Below are positions 1-5,221 of a DNA stretch of 7,369 bases, piece after piece. The position numbers and the translations under genes were made by a program. Position 1 is the first letter of the stretch; each line of letters opens with the position of its first letter. Source of the DNA: an uncultured Collinsella sp. (lineage in GTDB: Bacteria; Actinomycetota; Coriobacteriia; Coriobacteriales; Coriobacteriaceae); assembly GCA_902494935.1 (NCBI GenBank), contig CABUVH010000099.1, positions 1 to 7,369 of the forward strand. The letters are read 5' to 3'. The notes under the pieces were generated by a model, which made no database searches, had not been told where the DNA came from, and worked only from the letters and a program-made list of their open reading frames with translations.

Positions 1-682
1 AGTCAAACTGGCCGTGGTCGACGATCACGCCACCCAGGTAGGCAGCGTGTCCATCCATGTACTTGGTGGTGGAGTGCGTAACGATGTCGGCGCCCCACTC
101 AAAGGGACGGCACATCACGGGCGTCGGGAAGGTGTTGTCGACCATCAGCGGCACACCGTGGTCATGTGCGGCCTTGGCAAAGCGCTCAATATCGAGCACG
201 GCAAGGGCGGGGTTGGCGATCGTCTCGCCAAAGACGAGCTTGGTATTGGGCTCAAAGGCTGCCTCGAGCTCCTCATCGGTGCAGTCGGGGGCGACGAACG
301 TGCAGGTCAGACCCATGCGCTCCATAGTATGGGCGAGCAGGTTATACGTACCGCCGTAAATGGCAGAGCTAGCGACCACATGATCGCCGGCACCGGCCAC
401 GTTAAAGATCGCGAGGAAGTTCGCAGCCATGCCCGAGCTCGTGAGCATCGCGGCGGTGCCTCCCTCCATCTCGCAGATCTTGGCGGCAACGAGATCGCAC
501 GTGGGGTTCTGCAGGCGGCTGTAGAAGTAGCCCGACTCCTCCAGGTCAAACAGCTTGCCCATATGCTCCGACGTGTCGTACTTCCACGTGGTGGACTGGT
601 AGATGGGCACCTGGCGCGGCTCGGCATCTCCCGGGTGATAGCCGCCCTGAACACATGTAGTACCGATGGTCTGCTCGCTCAT
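1..682 (-). CDS. metY: O-acetylhomoserine aminocarboxypropyltransferase (sulfhydrylase), 3' truncated by window edge
   Basis: This is a PLP-dependent enzyme of the Cys/Met metabolism (gamma-family) fold. It joins sulfide or methanethiol to O-acetylhomoserine, giving homocysteine or methionine plus acetate, in the cytoplasm. The ATG is at 682 on the minus strand, with AAGGGAG just upstream. The frame stays open to base 1, giving 227 visible residues of an expected 420-440. Family landmarks seen: YSRLQNPT (54-61), the phosphate-binding SSGMAA (82-87), VDNTF (181-185, Asp182 facing the pyridine nitrogen), and HSTTKYMDGH (203-212) with Lys207 as the Schiff-base lysine. The KYMDGH context and length favour the O-acetylhomoserine branch over cystathionine gamma-synthase or beta-lyase, but without the C-terminus exact specificity is inferred. 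It diverges from the C_GCAxxG gene. No clear promoter was found upstream, although a T-rich stretch and a GGGGTACAGGGTA segment lie there on the minus strand. Confidence 0.93.
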   Translation of the reverse strand, partial: MSEQTIGTTCVQGGYHPGDAEPRQVPIYQSTTWKYDTSEHMGKLFDLEESGYFYSRLQNPTCDLVAAKICEMEGGTAAMLTSSGMAANFLAIFNVAGAGDHVVASSAIYGGTYNLLAHTMERMGLTCTFVAPDCTDEELEAAFEPNTKLVFGETIANPALAVLDIERFAKAAHDHGVPLMVDNTFPTPVMCRPFEWGADIVTHSTTKYMDGHAAYLGGVIVDHGQFD

Positions 683-791
683 ATCTAGCTCCCTTGCCTG
701 GGTTACGTTTTATTCGGTTCACGATACCGCTACCCTGTACCCCTCTCAACCCATCCCCAAGGTAGGTTAAGGGACAAATTGATCAGGGGTA

Positions 792-828
792 TTTATCTCA
801 AGCCTTGGGCATTTGCTCGATAGATAAA
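792..828. promoter_or_regulatory. Inverted heptamer pair in the metY / C_GCAxxG divergent region
   Basis: TTTATCT (792-798) and AGATAAA (822-828) form a perfect 7-bp inverted repeat separated by 23 bases. The arms are about 30 bp apart centre to centre, roughly three helical turns. They lie in the 230-bp divergent region between metY (start 682) and the C_GCAxxG gene. A regulator binding site is possible. The AT-rich arms could arise by chance, and no matching -35/-10 pair was found here. Confidence 0.25.
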
Positions 829-867
829 AATGAGGCATACATGAAGCTCTCGATGATTACATGCCCC

Positions 868-899
868 GTCACGGGTACCATAGGCGGGTACACCGTGAC
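868..899 (+). promoter_or_regulatory. Stem-loop directly upstream of the Shine-Dalgarno of the C_GCAxxG gene
   Basis: GTCACGGGTACC (868-879) pairs with GGTACACCGTGAC (887-899) as 12 base pairs with a single bulged A (892) and a 7-base loop (880-886). The stem ends one base before the ribosome binding site AAGGAG (901-906) of the gene starting at 913. This placement suits translational control, or the palindrome may be a DNA operator. There is no U-run, so it is not an intrinsic terminator. If translation instead began at ATG 841, the hairpin would lie inside the coding sequence. Confidence 0.5.
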
Positions 900-912
900 C
901 AAGGAGACAACG

Positions 913-1359
913 ATGAAGCAAATCGATACGGCCCAGCTCGACATCACCGCCTGTCAGGTTCAAGCTGCCGAATATCACGCCCGTGGCTTCAACTGCGCAC
1001 AGGCCGTCGCCTGCACGCTCGCGCCCGCCGTCGGGCTCGACCCCCAGACCGCCTTTACCCTCACCGAGGGCTTTGGCGCCGGCATGGGCGGCATGACCGA
1101 AACCTGCGGCGCCATCTCGGGCGCCGTGGCCATCATGGGCTTCGTGATGAGCGACGGCATGGAAAACCCCAAGACTAAGGGCCAGACCTACAAGCTGTCG
1201 CGCGAAATCGCCAAGCGTTTTGGCGAGAAGAACACGACGACCATCTGCGGCACGCTCAAAGGCATCGGATCGGACAAGGGTCCGCTCCGCAGCTGTCCCG
1301 GCTGCATCGACGATGCCGTCGAGATCGCCTGCGATGTGCTAAAGCAGCTCGCCGAGTAA
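913..1359 (+). CDS. C_GCAxxG_C_C family protein (putative redox-active/metal-binding)
   Basis: A 148-residue protein of the C_GCAxxG_C_C family (often annotated as a putative redox protein), common in anaerobes and without a settled function. Seen: FNCAQAV (26-32, Cys28), a glycine-rich stretch leading into TETCGAISGAV (62-72, Cys65), Cys112, and near the C-terminus CPGC (128-131) followed by Cys140. The Cys28, Cys65 and CxxC pattern matches the family signature, and the length is typical. There is no signal peptide or membrane segment, so it is probably cytoplasmic. The start is ATG 913, with AAGGAG six bases upstream and about 20 residues before NCAQAV as in relatives. ATG 841 (24 codons upstream, in frame, with a weaker GAGG) and TTG 805 are alternatives. 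It converges on the yigZ-family gene. A role in electron transfer or cluster/metal handling is inference only. Confidence 0.85.
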   Translation: MKQIDTAQLDITACQVQAAEYHARGFNCAQAVACTLAPAVGLDPQTAFTLTEGFGAGMGGMTETCGAISGAVAIMGFVMSDGMENPKTKGQTYKLSREIAKRFGEKNTTTICGTLKGIGSDKGPLRSCPGCIDDAVEIACDVLKQLAE

Positions 1360-1372
1360 ACGGCAGCAACAG

Positions 1373-1425
1373 AAAAACGACGGCCGTCGCGCTTGGAATC
1401 CATCCAAAAGCACGCCGGCCGTCGT
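1373..1425 (-). terminator. Intrinsic terminator of the yigZ-family gene
   Basis: ACGACGGCCG (1377-1386) and CGGCCGTCGT (1416-1425) form a perfect 10-bp GC-rich stem. The loop between them can pair further (CTTGGA with TCCA). Read on the minus strand, the hairpin follows the yigZ-family stop codon by two bases and runs straight into five U residues (complement of 1373-1377), the classic layout. On the plus strand no U-run follows the stem, so for the convergent C_GCAxxG gene it would be at best a weak or shared stop. Confidence 0.8.
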
Positions 1426-1427
1426 CG

Positions 1428-2066
1428 TTAGAACTCCGCAAACTCGGGAGCGCCGACCTCGATCTCCTCGCGCCCTGCCATAAGCTCGCGCATCTTAGCG
1501 CAAAATGGCTCCTGCTCCCCCGCCTTAAACACCAAATGAAGTGTCACGGCATCCGCGTAATCGGTATCCGAAACCTTGGCACCCGAATCCTGCGCCAAAC
1601 GAAGTACCTGCTCGTACTGCGGATAGGCCACATGCACGTCAACCGGCACGACGCTTGTCATCTCAACGATCTGCCCGGCCTCCTGAGCCGCGGCCACCGC
1701 TGCCTGCGTCGCCGCGGTATAGGCGCGTACCAAGCCACCAGGCCCCAACAGCGTGCCACCAAAATAGCGCGTCACTACGCAGCAAACATTTTTGAGCTCC
1801 GCGCCGCGCAACACCTCGAGCGTCGGCATACCGCTTGTGCGGCTCGGCTCACCATCATCGCTCTGGCGTTCGCGTCCATCGACCAAAATCCACGCGGGCA
1901 CATTATGTCGAGCATCGTAGTGGCGCTTGCGAACCATCTCGATAAAGGCGTTTGCCTCGTCCTCGGACTCAATATGGACCAGCTGGGCAATAAAGCGACT
2001 CTTGCGGTCAACAAACTCGCCCGTAGCCTCAACATTCGATTGCAAAGTAAAATAGCTGTCCAACAA
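1428..2066 (-). CDS. YigZ/IMPACT family protein (UPF0029 N-domain, DUF1949-type C-domain)
   Basis: A 212-residue cytoplasmic protein of the YigZ family, related to the eukaryotic translation regulator IMPACT. The bacterial function is unresolved; structural work on relatives suggests nucleic-acid or ribosome-linked roles. The N-terminal domain (about 15-125) carries KSRFIAQ (22-28), DARHNVPAWIL, SDDGEPSRTSGMPTLEVL and the hallmark VVTRYFGGTLLGPGGLVRAYT. The C-terminal part (about 140-205) fits the ferredoxin-like DUF1949 domain. The start is TTG at 2066, with GAGGGG five bases upstream. It is needed to keep the conserved N-terminus, because the first in-frame ATG comes about 43 codons later, beyond KSRFIAQ. 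The gene stands alone, with its own terminator two bases after the stop. A possible -10 (TATTAT, minus strand, 2104-2109) lies about 40 bases upstream but has no good -35. Confidence 0.92.
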   Translation of the reverse strand: MLDSYFTLQSNVEATGEFVDRKSRFIAQLVHIESEDEANAFIEMVRKRHYDARHNVPAWILVDGRERQSDDGEPSRTSGMPTLEVLRGAELKNVCCVVTRYFGGTLLGPGGLVRAYTAATQAAVAAAQEAGQIVEMTSVVPVDVHVAYPQYEQVLRLAQDSGAKVSDTDYADAVTLHLVFKAGEQEPFCAKMRELMAGREEIEVGAPEFAEF

Positions 2067-2103
2067 AGCCCCTCAAACACAAGCAAAGCAACAAACAGCC
2101 TCA

Positions 2104-2109
2104 ATAATA
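2104..2109 (-). promoter_or_regulatory. Candidate -10 element for the yigZ-family gene
   Basis: TATTAT on the minus strand, 37 bases before the TTG start, would place a transcript start near 2097. No convincing -35 hexamer is found at 16-18 bp, so the call rests on the -10 alone. Confidence 0.25.
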
Positions 2110-2178
2110 CGGCAAAGACAGCACCGTTGACCTTGCCAACAAGAACGGGAACGCCAATGATACCGTCACCGACAGCGA

Positions 2179-2277
2179 GAACCCGTCAGCGCGAGCAAGG
2201 TGCCTTGAAAGACGAGGGCATTGACCTTATGGTCATGCCCGAAGGCTTGAAAGGCAGATTGCCGCGCTGACGGGTTC
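2179..2277. repeat. 99-nt near-palindromic element (long imperfect hairpin) between yigZ and rnpB
   Basis: The outer arms GAACCCGTCAGCGCG (2179-2193) and CGCGCTGACGGGTTC (2263-2277) are perfect 15-bp inverted repeats. Inside, pairing resumes in order: GCAA (2195-2198) with TTGC (2259-2262); TGCCTT (2201-2206) with AAGGCA (2250-2255); and GGGCATTGACC (2217-2227) with GGTCATGCCC (2231-2240) around a four-base loop with one bulged T. The whole element therefore folds as one long rod. On the minus strand it begins 17 bases after the rnpB 3' end. It has no adjacent U-run, so it is not a standard terminator. It could be an rnpB 3' trailer structure, a separate small RNA, or a dispersed palindromic repeat; the sequence alone does not decide. 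Confidence 0.7.
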
Positions 2278-2293
2278 GCAGCGTCAACAAAGT

Positions 2294-2655
2294 GCTGAGT
2301 GGGCCTATAAGCCGGGTTCTGTCGTGAACGGTCATTTATCTTGTCTGCACGTTACCGTGCAGCTCCACGCACGCTACCCGAACGCGGACCGGGCCGGCCC
2401 ATAGCGTTCCTATTCGCGCTTGCTCCGGATGGGGCTTGCCAAGCCGCCGTGTTGCCACGACGCTGGTGGTCTCTTACACCACCGTTTCAGCTTTTCCCTT
2501 TACGCCTTGCGGCGCAGGTGGGAGTCTTCTTTTCTGCGGCGCTTTCCGTCGGATCACTCCGCCCGGCCGTTAGCCGGCATCCCGCCCTCTGGAGCCCGGA
2601 CTTTCCTCACGCGTACTGCAAACAGCACATCGCGCGACCGTCTGGCCCACTCAGC
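2294..2655 (-). ncRNA. rnpB: RNase P RNA (bacterial class A type)
   Basis: This is the catalytic RNA of ribonuclease P, which removes 5' leaders from pre-tRNAs with the RnpA protein. On the minus strand the 5' conserved region GAGGAAAGTCCGGGCTCC lies at about 2591-2608. The 3' conserved region ACAGAACCCGGCTTATAGG lies at about 2304-2322. Between them are the expected internal landmarks, including GTAAGAGACCACCAG and CCCCATCCGGAGCAAG. The ends pair as the P1 helix: GCTGAGTGGGCC at the 5' end (2644-2655) and GGCCCACTCAGC at the 3' end (2294-2305) are perfect complements. The length of about 360 nt is normal. The exact mature ends are estimated from P1. It lies downstream of rpsA on the same strand but has its own promoter. 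Open frames crossing it are chance. Confidence 0.97.
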
Positions 2656-2663
2656 AGTGCAAG

Positions 2664-2690
2664 AGTGTAGCACACCGTTGCCGCAGGCAA
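2664..2690 (-). promoter_or_regulatory. rnpB promoter (-35 TTGCCT, -10 TACACT)
   Basis: On the minus strand, TTGCCT (2685-2690) and TACACT (2664-2669) are separated by 15 bp (16 if read as ATTGCC). Transcription would start near 2657, at the predicted 5' end of rnpB. The fit to the RNA's start is the main support; the spacing is slightly short. Confidence 0.65.
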
Positions 2691-2744
2691 TGGCACAACA
2701 CAAGCGTTCGACACGATAAACCAAGAACCACGCCATGCAGTACA

Positions 2745-2875
2745 ATTGGGTTGTCGATGGGCAATGTCGTCAGTCGAGACGCGACCGCGCTCCGCACCCC
2801 TCCGTCTACTCGGTGCGTTCCCGCCTCCTCCCCGAGGCGGGATGTCGGCATTTTTTCATTCACCGACAACCCAAT
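2745..2875. repeat. 131-nt structured element with 15-bp terminal inverted repeats between rnpB and rpsA
   Basis: ATTGGGTTGTCGATG (2745-2759) and CACCGACAACCCAAT (2861-2875) are inverted repeats with 14 of 15 positions complementary. In a minus-strand RNA the single difference becomes a G-U pair, so the closing stem is fully paired. Inside are hairpins CGCACC/GGTGCG (about 2794-2817), CCCGCCTC/GAGGCGGG (about 2820-2841), and a weaker GTCG/CGAC (about 2767-2785). A plus-strand T-run (2851-2856) follows the second stem by nine bases. I do not recognise a known RNA family: the SRP RNA apical motif and the tmRNA signature are absent. It could be an unannotated small RNA or a MITE-like palindromic insertion, though no clear target-site duplication flanks it. 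The rest of the 325-base gap holds only the rnpB promoter and rpsA terminator. Confidence 0.6.
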
Positions 2876-2922
2876 AGCCTGTGGACAGCCCGGGTAGCAT
2901 CGCGTGCATCAGCAGCGAAAGC

Positions 2923-2956
2923 AAAAAGGGACCCGTCCATTGCGGACGGATCCCTT
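2923..2956 (-). terminator. Intrinsic terminator of rpsA
   Basis: On the minus strand, AAGGGATCCGTCC pairs with GGACGGGTCCCTT around a five-base loop (2939-2943), giving 13 pairs including one U-G wobble. A run of U (complement of 2923-2927) follows at once. It begins 24 bases after the rpsA stop codon (2981-2983). The wobble is a C/A mismatch on the plus strand, which confirms minus-strand use. Confidence 0.9.
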
Positions 2957-2980
2957 AAAACAAGTGATCGTCAAACCGAT

Positions 2981-4147
2981 TTACTCGGCGTCGGTCTCCT
3001 CGTCCTTCTTCTCGGAAGGAAGCGGGGTAACCTCGATCTCGACGCCCAGAGTCTCAGCAGCGGACTTCATGGACAGAGAGATACGACGACGGTCGAGGTC
3101 GATCTCCATGACCTTGACCTGAACCTTGTCGCCCACGTGGGTGACCTGAGAAGGCTGGTCGACGTGCTTGTTGGCCATCTCGGAGATGTGCACCAGGCCC
3201 TCGATGCCCTCGCCCAGGTCGACGAAAGCGCCAAACGGGACAAGCTTGGTCACAGTGCCCTCGACGATAGCGCCGACGGGGTACTTCTTGACCAGTGCGC
3301 GCCACGGATCCTCGGTGGTCTGCTTGAGACCCAGGGAGATGCGCTCGCGGTTGAGATCGACGTCGAGAACCTCGACCTCGACCTCCTGGCCGACCTTGAC
3401 AACCTCGGAAGGATGGTTGACGTGGTTCCAGGAGAGCTCGGAGATGTGGATGAGGCCGTCGATACCGCCGAGGTCGACGAAGGCGCCGAAGTCGACGATG
3501 GAGGAAACGGTGCCCTGGAGACGCATACCAGACTTGAGCTTGGACAGGATCTCGGAGCGCTCGGCCTTACGGGACTCCTCGAGCACGACGCGACGGGAGA
3601 GGACGACGTTGTTGCGGTTACGGTCCATCTCGATGACGCGGGCCTCGATGCGGGTGCCCATGTAAGAGGTGAGGTCCTTGACGCGACGGAGGTCGACGAG
3701 GGAAGCAGGCAGGAAGCCACGCAGGCCGATGTCGAGGATCAGGCCGCCCTTGACAACCTCGATAACCTCGCCCTCGACGTTCTCGCCGGAGTTGAACTTC
3801 TCCTCGATGCGGTTCCAAGCACGCTCGTACTCGGCACGCTTCTTGGACAGGACCAGACGACCGTCCTTGTCCTCCTTCTGGAGAACCAGAGCCTCGATGG
3901 GATCACCGAGTGCAACGATGTCTGCAGGGTTAGCGTCCTTGCGGATGGACAGCTCGCGGACCGGGATAACGCCCTCGGACTTGAATCCGATGTCAACGAG
4001 CACCTCGTCATGCTCGATCTTAACGACAGTGCCGTTAACGAGATCGCCCTCATCAAAGTCGGTAATCGTACCGTCGATGAGGTTGTTCATCTCCTCCTCG
4101 TTGACATCGTCAAGAGAGAAAATGGACGAGTTCTGAATCTCACTCAA
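2981..4147 (-). CDS. rpsA: 30S ribosomal protein S1 (four S1 domains)
   Basis: A 388-residue RNA-binding protein that helps recruit and unfold mRNA at the 30S subunit during initiation. Four S1/OB-fold domains are visible at about 34-104, 121-187, 206-276 and 291-362. The first two are divergent (GDLVNGTVVKI, GLRGFLPASLVDLR). The last two carry the classic GTV..I/L..FGAFVDLG...GL.HISE core. The tail (363-388) is acidic. Four domains fit Gram-positive/actinobacterial S1, whereas the proteobacterial form has six. The start is TTG at 4147, with AAGGGG seven bases upstream; an in-frame stop lies close upstream, so the only alternative is ATG at codon 20. TTG is unusual for so highly expressed a gene. 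It is monocistronic by appearance, with a promoter at 4279-4307 and a terminator at 2923-2956. The plus-strand open frame through this gene is a codon-bias shadow. Confidence 0.97.
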   Translation of the reverse strand: MSEIQNSSIFSLDDVNEEEMNNLIDGTITDFDEGDLVNGTVVKIEHDEVLVDIGFKSEGVIPVRELSIRKDANPADIVALGDPIEALVLQKEDKDGRLVLSKKRAEYERAWNRIEEKFNSGENVEGEVIEVVKGGLILDIGLRGFLPASLVDLRRVKDLTSYMGTRIEARVIEMDRNRNNVVLSRRVVLEESRKAERSEILSKLKSGMRLQGTVSSIVDFGAFVDLGGIDGLIHISELSWNHVNHPSEVVKVGQEVEVEVLDVDLNRERISLGLKQTTEDPWRALVKKYPVGAIVEGTVTKLVPFGAFVDLGEGIEGLVHISEMANKHVDQPSQVTHVGDKVQVKVMEIDLDRRRISLSMKSAAETLGVEIEVTPLPSEKKDEETDAE

Positions 4148-4151
4148 AGGT

Positions 4152-4190
4152 GGACCCCTTTCGAACTACGGGGCCCCGATTGCTAGGACC
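4152..4190 (-). promoter_or_regulatory. rpsA leader with two mutually exclusive hairpins around the Shine-Dalgarno
   Basis: In the minus-strand leader, GGCCCC (4170-4175) can pair with GGGG plus CC of the Shine-Dalgarno region (4152-4158, one bulged U), hiding AAGGGG. Alternatively, GGUCC (4186-4190) can pair with the GGGCC that overlaps the same segment (five pairs, one G-U), leaving the Shine-Dalgarno free. The palindrome CGGGGCCCCG (4169-4178) is shared by both. S1 is known to autoregulate in E. coli; applying that here is inference, and GC-rich leaders produce such pairings easily. Confidence 0.3.
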
Positions 4191-4278
4191 TACAGAAGGG
4201 TGCGACAAGCACACAACGTTTAGGAACACTCGGGAGCCGACAGATACTAATGTGACGCTTATGCAATCACGTTCGTAT

Positions 4279-4307
4279 AGGTTACGGGGAAATGAGTTCG
4301 ATTTCAA
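4279..4307 (-). promoter_or_regulatory. Candidate rpsA promoter (-35 TTGAAA, 17 bp, -10 TAACCT)
   Basis: On the minus strand, TTGAAA (4302-4307) and TAACCT (4279-4284) are spaced exactly 17 bp, a good housekeeping-sigma match. Transcription would begin near 4272, giving a leader of about 125 nt before the TTG start. It is the best-matching promoter found in the 315-base gap between rpsA and the HAD gene. Confidence 0.6.
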
Positions 4308-4332
4308 GCGTGAACTGCGATTTTTTACTCGT

Positions 4333-4372
4333 GTGGAGACTTTTTCGTAATCTTATGAACACACGTCTCCGC
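4333..4372. repeat. Inverted repeat in the rpsA / HAD divergent region
   Basis: GTGGAGAC (4333-4340) and GTCTCCGC (4365-4372) pair over eight positions (one wobble on the plus strand) around a 24-base AT-rich spacer. It sits upstream of the rpsA -35 and about 90 bases upstream of the HAD start. It may be an operator or a leader hairpin. Nothing else was recognised between 4308 and 4462 apart from the HAD ribosome binding site. TTGAC at 4376-4380 has no -10 at proper spacing. Confidence 0.35.
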
Positions 4373-4462
4373 AACTTGACGATAACCAGCTAGGCATTCG
4401 GCTTTGGGGTAAAGTATCCGGAGCCAACGATTCTAGATCGATTTTTCGAGAAAGGTGCCCGC

Positions 4463-5221
4463 GTGCTCAAAGCAGTCGTTTTCGATATGGACGAGACGCT
4501 TCTCAGCATCAACCTCAACGCGTTCATCCTTCGCTATTTTAAGGATGTCTCTTCGATGCTCGCGGATATCGGGCGCCGCAGCCGCGGTGGCACGATGGCA
4601 CGCCTCGGCACCATCCTAGTCGACCTCAACGCCAATCGCCGCAGCGGCACGGACAACCGCACCAATCTTGAGTTTTACCAAGAAGAGGTCGAGCGCCGAT
4701 GCGGGATCCGCCTCTCCGATCCCCTCATCTACGAGGCGTTTACCTACTATGACCGCGAAGTTCTTCCGTACAAGAACGACGATGTCATTAACGCCCACGC
4801 CATGCCGGGCGCACACGCCGCGCTCCAGGCCGTACAGGACGCAGGGCTGCGTTGCGCGCTCTTTACCAACCCCAGCTTTCCCCAAGGGGCCATCGAGTGC
4901 CGCATGGGCTGGGGCGACCTGGCCGACGCCCCCTTTGAGCTCGTCACGCACATGGGAAACACCACCCGCTGCAAGCCCGATGCCACCTACTATCTAGAGC
5001 AGCTTCAGGTGATGGGACTCGAGCCACACGAGGTCCTTATGGTGGGCAACGATCCCAAACGCGACTTCCCGTCCCCCGATTGCGGCATCCAAACCGCCTT
5101 TGTGGGCCAAGGCAAGCCCAGCCGAGCCACCTGGCGCGGAACCATGGAAGACTTCGCCCGCGACTTCAACGCCGTTATCGAAGCCTTCTACGAACACCAA
5201 ATAGCCAACGAACTGTCCTAA
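4463..5221 (+). CDS. HAD superfamily hydrolase
   Basis: A 252-residue haloacid-dehalogenase-fold hydrolase, probably a cytoplasmic Mg2+-dependent phosphatase; the substrate cannot be read from sequence. All four HAD motifs are present: motif I DMDET (8-12, nucleophile Asp8 and acid/base Asp10), motif II FTNPS (134-138, Thr135), motif III with Lys171 in CKPDATYY, and motif IV GNDPKRD (195-201, Asp197 and Asp201). An alpha-helical insert of about 100 residues between motifs I and II forms a C1-type cap. The start is GTG 4463, giving the normal N-terminus immediately before motif I, with AAAGG seven bases upstream. The gene diverges from rpsA. Its stop codon overlaps the stop of the convergent cysteine desulfidase gene by 4 bp, with no terminator hairpin between them. 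Relatives include phosphoglycolate-phosphatase-like and pyrophosphatase-like enzymes; none is preferred. Confidence 0.93.
   Translation: MLKAVVFDMDETLLSINLNAFILRYFKDVSSMLADIGRRSRGGTMARLGTILVDLNANRRSGTDNRTNLEFYQEEVERRCGIRLSDPLIYEAFTYYDREVLPYKNDDVINAHAMPGAHAALQAVQDAGLRCALFTNPSFPQGAIECRMGWGDLADAPFELVTHMGNTTRCKPDATYYLEQLQVMGLEPHEVLMVGNDPKRDFPSPDCGIQTAFVGQGKPSRATWRGTMEDFARDFNAVIEAFYEHQIANELS

Noticed and set aside
14..688. A 224-codon plus-strand open frame opposite metY
   Set aside because: It is antisense to a protein with intact PLP-site motifs and has no ribosome binding site or family resemblance of its own.
1775..2104. Hydrophobic minus-strand frame (MRLFVALLVFEG...) overlapping the yigZ start
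   Set aside because: The hydrophobic part comes from a short T-rich stretch, then the frame becomes a shadow of yigZ. There is no good ribosome binding site for its TTG.
2341..2745. Short open frames on both strands across rnpB
   Set aside because: They lie within the RNase P RNA, whose conserved regions and P1 pairing explain the sequence.
2745..2875. SRP (4.5S) RNA or tmRNA as the identity of the structured element
   Set aside because: The SRP domain IV signature (GGAAG/AGCAG asymmetric loop) and any tmRNA tRNA-like end are absent on both strands.
2745..2875. A complete insertion sequence
   Set aside because: The interval between the inverted repeats is too short for a transposase and no target-site duplication is evident. 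Only a non-autonomous (MITE-like) origin remains possible.
2735..4186. A 483-codon plus-strand open frame opposite rpsA
   Set aside because: It is antisense to an unmistakable S1 protein, has Leu/Asp/Val-rich low-complexity composition typical of a reverse-strand shadow of a GC-biased gene, and runs through the rpsA terminator and its own start lies in the structured intergenic element.
4376..4415. TTGACG ... TAAAGT as a promoter for the HAD gene
   Set aside because: The spacing is 28 bp, well outside the 15-19 bp range.
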